DNA of 64,000 nucleotides from Microbacterium sp. lyk4-40-TSB-66 (GCF_030209475.1 NZ_JARVRW010000007.1:124001-188000); one strand, 5' to 3'. Shown: positions 55,831 to 64,000, counted from the first letter of the stretch. Notes: generated by a model from the sequence alone, not told the origin. A program made the numbers and translations.

Positions 55831-56325
55831 GTGCCAGCCCCCGGTTTCCGCATCGAACGCGTCGACGTCGACGATCCGCGCGCGACCGCGCTGCGCGGCA
55901 TCCTCGACACCGATCTCGACGAGCGGTACCGCGACGCCGATGCCGGCGACACCCCCGCGTTCGCCGCGAAGCGCGAAGCGGCTCTCGCCGTGCACCCCGA
56001 GCAGGTCGTCGCGACGCTGCTGGCGGTGGATGCCGACGGCACCCCGCTCGGACACGTGATGCTCCGCCGCCTCGGCGCGGAGTGGGAGCTCAAGCGCCTT
56101 ATCGTCGTCGACGCCGCCCGCCGTCGCGGTGTCGGCCGCGCCCTCACCGCGGAGGTGGTCGAGCTCGCCCGCCGGGGCGGCGCCACGCGGGTGATCCTGC
56201 AGAGCGGTCGGATGCAGCCGGAGTCACTGCGGCTGTACGCCGCCACCGGCTTCACGCCGATTTCGGTGTACGAGCCGTACATTGAGACGATGCCGCAGTC
56301 GGTGTGCTTCGAGTACGTGCTCTGA
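55831..56325 (+). CDS. GNAT-family N-acetyltransferase
   Basis: This 164-residue acetyltransferase has the acetyl-CoA loop ELKRLIVVDAARRRGVGRAL (residues 90-109) with the Q/RxxGxG/A motif as RRRGVG, and the C-terminal RLYAATGFTPI. The substrate cannot be told. It is divergent from the HSD10-like operon and starts with GTG, probably on a leaderless mRNA. Confidence 0.88.
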   Translation: MPAPGFRIERVDVDDPRATALRGILDTDLDERYRDADAGDTPAFAAKREAALAVHPEQVVATLLAVDADGTPLGHVMLRRLGAEWELKRLIVVDAARRRGVGRALTAEVVELARRGGATRVILQSGRMQPESLRLYAATGFTPISVYEPYIETMPQSVCFEYVL

Positions 56326-56372
56326 GGCGCCGGGTCCGCGCGGATCCGGCCACCCGGTCGCCCTCCTTCCCT

Positions 56373-56428
56373 GAGTGTCCACGACACCCGGACACCTCGG
56401 GCGCACCCTCCGGGTGTCGTGGACACTC
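56373..56428. repeat. GTGTCCACGACAC palindrome, copy 4 (perfect)
   Basis: GAGTGTCCACGACACCCGG (56373-56391) pairs with its perfect 19-base complement at 56410-56428 over an 18-base loop. It lies in the 175-base gap between the GNAT and APH-like genes. Confidence 0.8.
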
Positions 56429-56500
56429 GACCCAAGCGACCACCAGGGGAGAACGCCCCGTGACCCCGCTCCGCGCGTGCGCGTGCGCGAGGATCGGAAC

Positions 56501-57235
56501 GTGAGCATCCCCGACACCAGCGAGCCCGTCCCCGACCGGGTGCGCGCGCTCGCGGGCGGTGCGACGTTGGAGCCGGTCTGGCGCAACAACATCGGGGGCG
56601 TGACGTTCCGGGCCGGCGACGGCGACGGCATCCGGTACGTGAAGTGGGGGCCGCGCAACGCCGAGACGTCGATGCGCGCCGAGGCCGAGCGCCTGCGCTG
56701 GGCGGCGCCCTTCTCCCCCGTGCCGGGCGTGCTCGACGAGGGGCGGGATGCCACCCACGAATGGCTCGTCACCGCGGGTGTCCCGGGGCGGTCGGCGGTC
56801 GATCCGCGATGGGTCGCGCGCCCGGACGGCGCGGTGCGGGCGCTCGGCCGAGGACTCCGCGCCCTGCACGACGCCCTGCCGGTCGAGGCTTGTCCGTTCT
56901 CGTGGAGCGTGACCGGTCGCGTCGAGAACGCCGCCGTCCGCGGCGTCCGGGTTCCCGACGACCTCCGGGAGGCCCCACCCGTCGATCGGCTGGTCGTGTG
57001 CCACGGCGACGCGTGCGCGCCCAACACCCTCATCGGCGACGACGGGGAGTGGGCGGCGCACGTCGACCTCGGCGCCCTCGGCGTCGCAGACCGGTGGGCC
57101 GACATCGCGGTGGCGGCCCTGTCGACCGAGTGGAACTACGGCCCCGGATGGCACGGCGCCCTGCTCGACGCCTACGGAGTGGCCCCGGATGCCGCCCGCC
57201 TGGCGTACTACCGGGAGCTGTGGAACGCGACGTGA
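56501..57235 (+). CDS. APH(3')-like aminoglycoside/small-molecule phosphotransferase
   Basis: The 244-residue kinase-like protein has the Brenner-type motif VVCHGDACAPNTLI (near 166) and the metal-binding DLGALGVADRWADIAVA (near 185), as in APH(3') enzymes. The N-terminal lobe has Lys in IRYVKWGP. A GTG at 56501 is used, 7 bases after GAGGA. Chromosomal relatives in actinobacteria are often not resistance genes, so the substrate stays open. Confidence 0.85.
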   Translation: MSIPDTSEPVPDRVRALAGGATLEPVWRNNIGGVTFRAGDGDGIRYVKWGPRNAETSMRAEAERLRWAAPFSPVPGVLDEGRDATHEWLVTAGVPGRSAVDPRWVARPDGAVRALGRGLRALHDALPVEACPFSWSVTGRVENAAVRGVRVPDDLREAPPVDRLVVCHGDACAPNTLIGDDGEWAAHVDLGALGVADRWADIAVAALSTEWNYGPGWHGALLDAYGVAPDAARLAYYRELWNAT

Positions 57236-57253
57236 CCGCCTGGCCCCCGCGCC

Positions 57254-57310
57254 TGAGCGTCCACAACCCCCGGACGTCGCCGGAAATCGTGCGGGTGTCG
57301 TCCACACTCA
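57254..57310. repeat. GTGTCCACGACAC palindrome, degenerate copy 5
   Basis: TGAGCGTCCACAACCCCCG pairs imperfectly with CGGGTGTCGTCCACACTCA. It lies between the convergent APH-like gene and ykoC and could act as a bidirectional terminator. Confidence 0.55.
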
Positions 57311-57337
57311 GCCGGGGTGACGGAAGATCGACCCGCC

Positions 57338-58123
57338 TCAGGACCCGACCACGCGGAACGCGCCCGACACCACCGCCGCCCCGAGCGCCACGGCCATGAG
57401 CAGGACCGCGCCGCCGACGGCGACGGCATCCCGAACCGAGAGCGTCGACGGGCGCGCCCACGTGCGCTCGATGCCGGAGCCGAAACCGCGCGCCTCCATG
57501 GCGGTCGCGAGCTTCGTCCCGCGGCGCACGGCGAACACCAGCAGCACGAACGCCATCGAGAAGAACCGGCGCAGCGCCCCCCTGTCGCCGAGCCCCCGGG
57601 CACGGCGCGCGAGGGTCATCGTGCGCCAATCGTCGACGAAGAGCCCGACCGTGCGGGCGCCGGCCAGCACGCCGAGCACGAAGCGGCTCGGCAGCTTCGC
57701 CACCTGCGCGAGCGCGTCGGCGAGCTCGGTGGGGTCGGTGCGGGCGAACAGCAGGATCATCGGCAGCGCCAGGGCCACCACGCGCAGCAGCACCGCGAAC
57801 GCGAGTGAGATCGAGTCGTCGCTGATCGTGGCGAAGAGGAAGGAGCCGTAGACGGTTCCCCCCGGGCGGGCGTACAGCAGCATGCTGATCCCGGCGACCG
57901 GCGCGAAGAGCAGCACCGGCAGCAGGCGCTTCAGCACGATCGAGAAGGCCACGCCCGTGAGCGGCACGCAGAGCAGCTCGAGCACGATGGCCGTCGCGGC
58001 ACTCACGGCGTCGATCGAGACCAGGAGCGGCACCGCGAGCACGATGACCATCGCGACCTTGGCGACCGGGTTCACCCCGTCGAGCCAGACCGGCCGGGCG
58101 CGGACCATCGTCGCGGCGCTCAC
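57338..58123 (-). CDS. ykoC: Thiamine/HMP ECF transporter T component (CbiQ/YkoC type)
   Basis: This 261-residue membrane protein is a CbiQ-type T-component with five to six helices and the coupling motif WRTMTLARRARGLGDRG near 165 and ATAMEARGFGSG near 205. I prefer the GTG at 58123, which overlaps the ATPase stop (GTGA) and follows GGAGGT, over the ATG five codons in. It completes the ykoE-ykoD-ykoC set. Confidence 0.88.
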   Translation of the reverse strand: MSAATMVRARPVWLDGVNPVAKVAMVIVLAVPLLVSIDAVSAATAIVLELLCVPLTGVAFSIVLKRLLPVLLFAPVAGISMLLYARPGGTVYGSFLFATISDDSISLAFAVLLRVVALALPMILLFARTDPTELADALAQVAKLPSRFVLGVLAGARTVGLFVDDWRTMTLARRARGLGDRGALRRFFSMAFVLLVFAVRRGTKLATAMEARGFGSGIERTWARPSTLSVRDAVAVGGAVLLMAVALGAAVVSGAFRVVGS

Positions 58124-59589
58124 CGCGCACCTCCCCCGGCGATGCTCGGGGAGTCGAGAGCGACCCGATGCTGCCCCAGGTGCCGCACCACGTCGGCGTC
58201 GTGCGTGACGGCGACCACCGTACGCCCGCGCGCGATCTCGCGCTGCAGGAGGCCGACGAGCTCGCTCCATCCGCGGCGGTCCTGCCCGAAGGTCGGTTCG
58301 TCGAGCACGATCACCTCCGGCGAGGCGGCGAGCACCGTCGCCACCGACAGGCGCCGTTTCTGACCGCCCGAGAGGGTGAAGGGGTTGGCGAGGGCGAGGG
58401 ACGCCAGATCCAACCGTTGGAGCAGCTCGTCGACGATCGCGTCGACCTGGGCAGCCGGCATCCGCAGGGCCCGCGGACCGACAGCGAGCTCGTCGCGCAG
58501 GGTCGACGAGAGGAACTGGTGCTCGGGTTCCTGGAACACCGTGCCGATGCGCGTCAGCAGCTCGGTCGAACGCCAGCGGGAGGGGCGACGGATGCCGCGG
58601 GCGGCGAGACCGGATGCCGCGACGACCTCGCCCGAGAGCTCGGGGAGAAGCCCCGCGAGGGTCAGCGCGAGGGTGGACTTGCCGGCGCCGTTGGGTCCCG
58701 TCACCACGGTTCCGGCCGCGCGGGGGACGACGACGTCGAGTCCGGATGCCACGACCGTGCGCTTCTCACGCCCGATCGACAGCTCCGTGGCCGACAGCAC
58801 GGCATCCGGTGTTCCGAGCGGGGCGAGCATGGGCAGGTCGACGGGGCGCCCCGGCACCCACACGCCCGCATCGGCGAGCGCGTCGCCGTGGTCCGCAAAG
58901 ACCCGGGCGGGCGGTCCGTCGGCCAGCACGCCGCCGCCCGGGGCCAGCACCACGACGCGGGTCATGAGGTCGACCCACACGTCGGTGCGGTGCTCGATCA
59001 GCACGAGGGTGGTGCCGTCTGTGCGGACGACGTTCTCGACGGCCGCGCGCACCTCGGCGACGCCCTCGGGGTCGAGGTTGGCGGTGGGTTCGTCGAGCAG
59101 CAGCAGTCCCGGCCGCATCGCGAGCACCCCGGCGAGCGCGAGGCGCTGCTTCTGCCCACCCGACAGCGCCTTCGTGGGGCGGTCGAGGGACACGCTCAGA
59201 CCCACGGATGCCACGGCCTCGGACACCCGGGCGGGAATCTCGTGCGCCGGAACGCCGAGGTTCTCGCATCCGAACGCGACGTCGTCGCCGACCTTCGACA
59301 ACACGATCCCCGACTCGGGGTCCTGCAGCACCAGTCCGATCCGGCCGCGCTGTCCTTCGGGCGCCTGCCCGTCGACGCGGATGCGCCCGGTCGTCTCGCC
59401 CTCATCGCTCTCGCCGAGGAGTCCCGCGAGGCCGGCGAGGAGCGTCGACTTCCCTGCTCCCGAGGCACCGAGCAGCAGCACGCGCTCGCCGGGCTCGATC
59501 GACAGCTCGACGTCGCGTGTGGCGGGGAGCTTCCGGCCGGCGTACCGCCAGCCCCAGCCCTCGACGTCGACGCGCGCGGGGCCCGTCAT
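58120..59589 (-). CDS. ykoD: Thiamine/HMP ECF transporter double ATPase (YkoD type)
   Basis: The 489-residue protein has two ABC domains. The first has GASGAGKST (near 39), LSGGQKQRLALAGVL and LLLLDEPTANLDPEG; the second has GPNGAGKST (near 292), LSGGQKRRLSVATVL and VIVLDEPTFGQD. Each has an EHRTD/THDAD switch. The start ATG at 59589 overlaps the ykoE stop (TGATG). The very long open frame running upstream to 63189 on this strand is non-coding shadow. Confidence 0.93.
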   Translation of the reverse strand: MTGPARVDVEGWGWRYAGRKLPATRDVELSIEPGERVLLLGASGAGKSTLLAGLAGLLGESDEGETTGRIRVDGQAPEGQRGRIGLVLQDPESGIVLSKVGDDVAFGCENLGVPAHEIPARVSEAVASVGLSVSLDRPTKALSGGQKQRLALAGVLAMRPGLLLLDEPTANLDPEGVAEVRAAVENVVRTDGTTLVLIEHRTDVWVDLMTRVVVLAPGGGVLADGPPARVFADHGDALADAGVWVPGRPVDLPMLAPLGTPDAVLSATELSIGREKRTVVASGLDVVVPRAAGTVVTGPNGAGKSTLALTLAGLLPELSGEVVAASGLAARGIRRPSRWRSTELLTRIGTVFQEPEHQFLSSTLRDELAVGPRALRMPAAQVDAIVDELLQRLDLASLALANPFTLSGGQKRRLSVATVLAASPEVIVLDEPTFGQDRRGWSELVGLLQREIARGRTVVAVTHDADVVRHLGQHRVALDSPSIAGGGAR

Positions 59590-60221
59590 CAGACGTCGCG
59601 GCGTGCGTCCCGACCCACGGCGAAGCGGCTGAGCGCACCGGTGGCGGCGAGGGCCCGCACCAGCAGCCAACCGACGACGCCCGCGAGCAGGGCACCCGAG
59701 ACGATGAGCGAGCCGAGGTAGATGAGGTTGAACTCGACGGTCTTGGCGATGTTCGCCGACAGGAACAATTCGAGCACCCACGCGCCGATACCGGCGCCGG
59801 CGCCCGCGAGCATCGCGACCGGGAGCGTGAACCGCACGTAGAGGAAGGCCAGGAAGATCACCTCGGCGCCGAGCCCCTGTGCCAGGCCGGAGAAGATCGT
59901 CGTGACGCCCCAGACGTTGCCGATCAGCGCCGAGACGACGGCCGCGATCAGCTCGACGAGCAGCGCCGCACCGGGCTTGCGGATGACGAGCCCGCCGATG
60001 ACGCCGCCGATCAGCCAGATGCCGACCGCGAGGCCGCCGAGGCCGGGGGTCAAGGCATCCATTCCCTCGAACCAGAGGCCGCCGACGGTGTTCCAGCCGA
60101 AGAACACGAGGCCGACCGCCACTCCGAGGACTGCGGCGACGACGATGTCGACGACGCGCCACCGGAAGCGGTCGACGGTGGCGACGGCCGGGGCCGTGCG
60201 GGCAGACGTGGACGTGTGCAT
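59589..60221 (-). CDS. ykoE: Thiamine/HMP ECF transporter substrate-binding component (YkoE family)
   Basis: This 210-residue membrane protein matches the YkoE S-components: FRWRVVDIVVAAVLGVAVGLVFFGWN near the start, GGVIGGLVIRKPGAALLVELIAA near 72 and SGLAQGLGAEVIFLAFLYVRF near 110. It binds thiamine or hydroxymethylpyrimidine. It directly follows a TPP riboswitch, which confirms the thiamine link. GGGAGGAGC precedes the ATG and is part of the riboswitch-controlled leader. Confidence 0.93.
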   Translation of the reverse strand: MHTSTSARTAPAVATVDRFRWRVVDIVVAAVLGVAVGLVFFGWNTVGGLWFEGMDALTPGLGGLAVGIWLIGGVIGGLVIRKPGAALLVELIAAVVSALIGNVWGVTTIFSGLAQGLGAEVIFLAFLYVRFTLPVAMLAGAGAGIGAWVLELFLSANIAKTVEFNLIYLGSLIVSGALLAGVVGWLLVRALAATGALSRFAVGRDARRDV

Positions 60222-60230
60222 TTTCTGCTC

Positions 60231-60317
60231 CTCCCTGCGCCGGCATGATCCGGATCAGGTTCGACGGTCGAAGCGTGGATCGCTTCCTCTCAGCCCGGCT
60301 CACCGGACTCCCGTGGT
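60231..60317 (-). ncRNA. TPP riboswitch (THI element)
   Basis: On the minus strand the element reads ACCACGGGAGTCCGG, then GGGCTGAGAGG, and ends CCTGATCCGGATCATGCCGG followed by GCAGGGAG. These are the conserved P1, P2/J2-3 (CTGAGA) and P4/P5 (ACCTGATC) blocks. The 3' end runs into the ykoE RBS, suggesting translational control by thiamine pyrophosphate. Confidence 0.96.
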
Positions 60318-60327
60318 TGTCGTGACG

Positions 60328-60333
60328 AGTATA
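60328..60333 (-). promoter_or_regulatory. -10 box of the ykoEDC leader
   Basis: TATACT on the minus strand lies about 11 bases upstream of the riboswitch 5' end. No convincing -35 is seen. Confidence 0.6.
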
Positions 60334-60348
60334 GGGGGGACGCCGGGG

Positions 60349-60354
60349 TAGCGT
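60349..60354 (+). promoter_or_regulatory. -10 box of leaderless carboxypeptidase gene
   Basis: TAGCGT lies 6 bases before the GTG start at 60361. It is back to back with the ykoEDC promoter. Confidence 0.6.
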
Positions 60355-60360
60355 GGGCGG

Positions 60361-62046
60361 GTGCACGAGCAGACCCCGGCCACGCGACGCGACGAGCGCC
60401 GTCGAGGGGCGGCTCCGGGCCTCGACGGCCGGGAGACGGGCGGAGCGACCAAGAACCCGGCGGCGTCGGCGAGGGATGCCGGGCCTCGCCCCTCCGCGGA
60501 CGCGGCGACGGACCCGAGCGGCGCATCCCCGTCGGATGCGGACGACGCTCGAACGACCGCGAGTCCCGCGGCATCCGGAACTCCCGCTGATTCGGCGCAC
60601 ACGGCGCCCGTCGCCTCCGGCGCGCTGCCCACGGCATCCGGAGCCCCCGTCGACCAGGCGCCGACCGCATCCGCCTCCGGTGCGCCGGCGCCCGCGGCAC
60701 CCGGAGCCCCCGTCCTCATCGGGGCGCTGACCTGGCTCGACCCCGCCGACGCCGCCGACACACGGCCCGCGCCCGCGTTCGTCGTATCGGGTGCGGCAAC
60801 CCGGCCCGCCGACCTGCTGGCGGGTCGCCGCCGGCGGCGCCTTCGTCCCGCGACCGTGATCCCGCCGGTGCTGATCGTGCTGATCCTCGGGCTGTACGCC
60901 GCGGCGACCCTGCTGTGGCCGCTGAACGCGGTCGCGCCCACGACCCGGGCCGTCGGCGTGCAACCCGCCGCCGCCCCCGCGGCCTCCCCCGCGTGGCCGG
61001 CCGAGGGCGAAGCGGCGATCGCGATCGACGGCGTCGCCGAGACGTTGACGACAGGGGCCACGGCGCCCGAGTCGATCGCGAGCATCACCAAGGTCGTCAC
61101 GGCCCTCGTCGTGCTCGACCGCCTGCCGCTCGCGCCCGGCGAGCAGGGACCGTCGTACGCGTTCACGCAGACCGACAGTGCCGACTACTGGCAGTACCGC
61201 GCCCGTGGGGAGTCGTCGCTCGACGTGCCCGTCGACGGCAGCCTGACCGAGCTGCAGATGCTCCAGGGCATGCTGATCGCCTCCGCGAACAACTACGCCC
61301 AACGGCTGGCGACCGATCTGTTCGGCACGGATGCCGAGTTCTCCGCCGCCGCGAACCAATACCTCGCCGAACGCGGCATCGAGGGCATCACCATCGTGAA
61401 CCCCACCGGAATCGAAGAGGGCAACACCGCCACCCCGGCCGCCCTGATCGCGCTCGCCGAGCGGGCTCTCGCCAACCCCGTGATCGCCGAGATCGTGCGC
61501 ACGCGCGAGCTGACACTCCCCGGCGCGGGCACGTTCTCGAACGGCAACGCCCTGCTCGCCGATCCGGGGGTGGTCGGCATCAAGACCGGCACGCTCGACG
61601 CCTGGAACCTGCTGACCGCCAAAGACATCACGGTCGGCGATGCCACCATCCGCGCCTACGCCGCGGTTCTCGGCCAGCCCGGGCCCGACACCCGCAATCA
61701 GGCGACCCGCGACCTCTTCGCACGCATCGAGCAGGAGCTGCAGCCGACTCCCTCTGTGACCGCGGGCACCGTCGTCGGAAAGGTCGAGACGCGGTGGAGC
61801 GACGACATCGACCTCGTCACCACCGCGGACGCGACCGTGGTGCTGTGGAACGGCGGCGCAGCGCAGGCCTCGGCGAGCTTCGACCTGGGCGAGGCCACCG
61901 ACTCCGGCACGACGGTCGGCACCTTCACCGCGACCGGTCCCGTCGACGCAGACACCGTCGACGTGCGGCTCGCGGGTGAGATCGAACCGCCGAGCCCGTG
62001 GTGGCGCCTGACCCACCCGCTCGATCTCTTCGGACTGAACGACTGA
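60361..62046 (+). CDS. D-alanyl-D-alanine carboxypeptidase (S11 family)
   Basis: The 561-residue protein has a ~155-residue Ala/Pro/Ser/Asp-rich cytoplasmic tail, one membrane helix (about 167-185, VIPPVLIVLILGLYAAATLLW) and an extracytoplasmic penicillin-binding domain. The active-site motifs are SITK (SxxK, near 241), SANNYA (SxN, near 304) and GIKTGTLDAW (KTG, near 407). It removes the terminal D-Ala from peptidoglycan stem peptides. A C-terminal DacC-like beta domain follows. It starts with GTG on a probably leaderless mRNA. The long N-terminal tail is unusual for S11 enzymes, which normally have a signal peptide. Confidence 0.92.
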   Translation: MHEQTPATRRDERRRGAAPGLDGRETGGATKNPAASARDAGPRPSADAATDPSGASPSDADDARTTASPAASGTPADSAHTAPVASGALPTASGAPVDQAPTASASGAPAPAAPGAPVLIGALTWLDPADAADTRPAPAFVVSGAATRPADLLAGRRRRRLRPATVIPPVLIVLILGLYAAATLLWPLNAVAPTTRAVGVQPAAAPAASPAWPAEGEAAIAIDGVAETLTTGATAPESIASITKVVTALVVLDRLPLAPGEQGPSYAFTQTDSADYWQYRARGESSLDVPVDGSLTELQMLQGMLIASANNYAQRLATDLFGTDAEFSAAANQYLAERGIEGITIVNPTGIEEGNTATPAALIALAERALANPVIAEIVRTRELTLPGAGTFSNGNALLADPGVVGIKTGTLDAWNLLTAKDITVGDATIRAYAAVLGQPGPDTRNQATRDLFARIEQELQPTPSVTAGTVVGKVETRWSDDIDLVTTADATVVLWNGGAAQASASFDLGEATDSGTTVGTFTATGPVDADTVDVRLAGEIEPPSPWWRLTHPLDLFGLND

Positions 62047-62049
62047 GCC

Positions 62050-62406
62050 GTGGGTTTCTCCCTGGATGCCGCATCGGCCACGCCCCCGTTCGAGCAAGTG
62101 CGGGCGCAGGTCATCGCGGCCATCGACGACGGATCGCTCGTGGCCGGCACGCGCCTGCCGCCCGTGCGGGCTCTGGCCGCCGACCTGAACCTCGCGGCAA
62201 ACACCGTCGCCCGCGCGTATCGGGAACTCGAGGAGGCCGGGTACGTCGAGACCCGCGGTCGCGCCGGCACGATCGTCCGCGGGGGCGACGCGGCCTCGTC
62301 GCGCGCCGCGCAGGCGGCGGAGGCGTACGCCGAGACCGTTCGCCGCTTGGGCGTCTCGCCGGCGGACGCCGTCGCGCTCGTGCGGGCGGCACTCGGCGAG
62401 CGCTGA
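62050..62406 (+). CDS. Small GntR-family regulator (YtrA-like)
   Basis: This 118-residue protein consists mainly of a GntR winged helix (FEQVRAQVIAAIDDGSLVAGTRLPPVRALAADLNLAANTVARAYRELEEAGYVETRGRAGT, split over residues 14-75) plus a ~40-residue tail, as in the short YtrA subgroup. The GTG start is 3 bases after the carboxypeptidase stop, so they share a transcript. YtrA-type proteins usually control ABC exporters; none is adjacent here. Confidence 0.88.
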   Translation: MGFSLDAASATPPFEQVRAQVIAAIDDGSLVAGTRLPPVRALAADLNLAANTVARAYRELEEAGYVETRGRAGTIVRGGDAASSRAAQAAEAYAETVRRLGVSPADAVALVRAALGER

Positions 62407-62440
62407 CGCGCACGGGCTCCCGGGACGGTGGCGGGTGAGC

Positions 62441-62705
62441 CTGTCGAGCGACCGGAGCCACGTGCTGAGATGGCTGAGCCTGTCGAAGCCGCCGGAACCC
62501 TCGTCTGCGGCCCCGCATACCGCGAGGTGGCTGAGCCTGTCGAAGCCACCGGGACCACGCGATGAGGTGACTGAGCCCGTCGAAGCCTCCGCGACCCACG
62601 TCACCGGCACCACGCACCGCGAGGTGGCTGAGCCTGTCGAAGCTCCCGCGACCCACGTCACCGGCACCACCCACCGCGAGGTAGCTGAGCACGTCGATGC
62701 CTCCC
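62441..62705. repeat. Array of TGAGCCTGTCGAAG REP-like hairpins
   Basis: The 414-base gap before the DUF222 gene holds about five copies of GGTGGCTGAGCCTGTCGAAGC-type hairpins with varying decay. Two also share a longer ~60-base unit containing ACCCACGTCACCGGCACCAC. No gene is supported here. The same word occurs at 24505-24575. Confidence 0.75.
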
Positions 62706-62808
62706 GGGGCCGGCTCGCCGACGCTTCACCCCTCCTCCACATCCTGCGCTGAAGCGCATCTCTCCCCGAGCGCCCCTCCTCGGCCGGTCCAATGTCGGAG
62801 GTCCTCGC

Positions 62809-62814
62809 TAGCAT
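62809..62814 (+). promoter_or_regulatory. -10 box of leaderless DUF222/HNH gene
   Basis: TAGCAT is 6 bases before the ATG at 62821. Confidence 0.55.
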
Positions 62815-62820
62815 GCACAC

Positions 62821-64000
62821 ATGCAGATCGACGCCGTCCCCACACCGCCACCCGACCCTCCCCCACCAGCCCCACCCCGCCCGTCGCGGCCCCTGACCGC
62901 GATCGTCGACGACGTGCGCCGCACCGGCGCCGCGCTCGCCGCCGCCGAGGTCGCCCGCACCCGTGCCCTCGCTGAAGCGGGCCACCTCGCCCTCGACGTC
63001 ATGGCGGGCCAACGCGCCACCGCCCGCGCCGCCGAGCTGGCACTCAGGGAGGTCGCGTCCGAACTCGCCGCCGCCGAGAACCTCTCCGATCGCACGGTGC
63101 AGACCCAGATCGGTCGGGCGATGACCCTCGTCGACGATTACCCGCGCACCCTCGCCGCATGGGAGGCGGGCGTGCTCACCCGCACCCACGTGCAGACCAT
63201 CCTCGACGTCGGCGCCGCCCTCCCCGTCGACGCTCGCGCGGAGTTCGACCTTCTCGCCGTGGCCACCGCCGACGGCCTCAGCCCCGGCCGGTTACGTGCC
63301 CGGCTGACGATGCTGGCCGAACGCTTGCACCCGACCACGGTCACCGAGCGCCATCAGCGCGGACGCGACACCCGCTGCGTGCGCGTCATCACCGGTGACG
63401 ACGGCATGTCCGACCTCATCGCCACCCTTCCCACCGTCCTCGCCGTCGGCATCCACGACCGCCTCACCCACCAAGCCCGCGTCATCATCGACTCCCGCGG
63501 TGACGACGCAGACACGGTGCCAGATGAGCGCACCACCGCCCAGCTACGCGCCGACCTCCTCGCCGACCTGCTGCTCACGGCCGCCCCCGACGGCGACCCC
63601 ACCCGCACCGACGACGCACCCGGCCTTCTCGGCGCCATCCGCGCCCGCATCCAGGTCGTCGTCCCCGCCCTGACGATGCTCGACCCCGACCGCGAGAACC
63701 TCGACCCCGTCGAACTCGTCGGCCACGGACCGATCGACGCCGGCACCGCCCGCATCCTCGCCGACACCACCACCCTCCCCTGGGATCGCATCATCACCCA
63801 CCCCCTCACCGGGGCCGTGCTGCACACCGACACCTACCACCGCACCACGGCCATCGACCGACACCTCCGCGCCCGCGACCGCCATTGCCGCTGGCCCGGC
63901 TGCACCACTCCCGCCATCCGCTGCGAAGTCGACCACACCCACGACCACGCCCTCGGCGGCACCACCGCCGTCGCCAACCTCGCCCACCTCTGCCAACGCC
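62821..64000 (+). CDS. DUF222 / HNH endonuclease domain protein (cut by window end)
   Basis: From the ATG at 62821 the frame is open to the window edge (393 residues seen). A Pro-rich start leads into a DUF222 helical domain (AGQRATARAAELALREVASE near 62; LVDDYPRTLAAWEAGVLTRTHVQTILDVG near 103-131). The beginning of the HNH nuclease domain follows (RDRHCRWPGCTTPAIRCEVDHTHDH near 355; the CxxC pair and the first H are present). Such 13E12-repeat-like proteins occur in many copies in Actinobacteria and are linked to mobile or phase-variable loci; their true role is unclear. The stop lies beyond the window. Confidence 0.93.
   Translation, partial: MQIDAVPTPPPDPPPPAPPRPSRPLTAIVDDVRRTGAALAAAEVARTRALAEAGHLALDVMAGQRATARAAELALREVASELAAAENLSDRTVQTQIGRAMTLVDDYPRTLAAWEAGVLTRTHVQTILDVGAALPVDARAEFDLLAVATADGLSPGRLRARLTMLAERLHPTTVTERHQRGRDTRCVRVITGDDGMSDLIATLPTVLAVGIHDRLTHQARVIIDSRGDDADTVPDERTTAQLRADLLADLLLTAAPDGDPTRTDDAPGLLGAIRARIQVVVPALTMLDPDRENLDPVELVGHGPIDAGTARILADTTTLPWDRIITHPLTGAVLHTDTYHRTTAIDRHLRARDRHCRWPGCTTPAIRCEVDHTHDHALGGTTAVANLAHLCQR

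Noticed and set aside
58120..63189. Very long minus-strand open frame (about 1,690 codons)
   Set aside because: Only the last 489 codons are a gene (ykoD). The rest is antisense to the carboxypeptidase and ykoE and reads as Arg/Gly-rich GC shadow.

Overview
The window is very GC-rich chromosomal DNA, almost certainly from a Microbacteriaceae actinobacterium such as Microbacterium. The clues are GC-dominated codon use, many leaderless genes with a TANNNT box 6-7 bases before the start codon, a DUF222/HNH protein at the right edge, a BioQ-type biotin regulator with bioYMN, and a very frequent 7-mer (GGATGCC / GGCATCC). I see no rRNA, tRNA, insertion sequence, prophage or CRISPR array. Nearly all large open frames opposite the real genes are GC shadows.

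Layout. 0.1-2.6 kb: biotin uptake (bioY-bioM-bioN) divergent from TetR regulator bioQ, with a double TGAAC-N3-GTTCA operator between. 2.8-6.7 kb: etfB-etfA and a membrane cytochrome b with a long repeat-rich tail. 7-9.9 kb: MarR regulator, enoyl-CoA hydratase, acyl-CoA dehydrogenase. 10-14.5 kb: VIT-family carrier and a large secreted, wall-anchored phosphatase/5'-nucleotidase. 14.5-21.1 kb: S51 peptidase-like protein, thiolase, and the methylcitrate (propionate) genes prpD-prpB-prpC under a GntR regulator. 21.2-31.2 kb: two ABC-2 exporters, a TetR/quinone-reductase pair, a NUDIX hydrolase, a DUF4407 protein and an aldo-keto reductase.

31.5-37.5 kb holds the most unusual locus: a cellulose-synthase-like GT2, a GT39-like membrane glycosyltransferase, a DUF4397 surface protein, and one lipoprotein that fuses a GH8 (BcsZ-like) glucanase to a class F-like sortase. 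I read it as a polysaccharide synthesis, trimming and surface-attachment operon. 37.6-44.3 kb: rlmN, then an antiterminator-controlled beta-glucoside module (PRD protein, RAT/terminator, EIIBCA, GH1, HAD phosphatase). 44.6-52.7 kb: an FCD-GntR regulator divergent from a peptide-type ABC importer operon that ends in an amidohydrolase and an ornithine-cyclodeaminase-like enzyme; the substrate is unknown. 53.3-55.7 kb: an SDR / enoyl-CoA hydratase / SDR operon. 55.8-57.2 kb: a GNAT and an APH-like kinase. 57.3-60.3 kb: TPP-riboswitch-controlled ykoE-ykoD-ykoC. 60.4-62.4 kb: a D,D-carboxypeptidase and a small GntR. 62.8 kb to the end: a truncated DUF222/HNH endonuclease.

Between the genes lie at least five families of long palindromic repeats. 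Each has its own core word, but several share a nested plan of outer plus inner arms. The most striking is a 173-bp tandem repeat at 52.78-53.26 kb.
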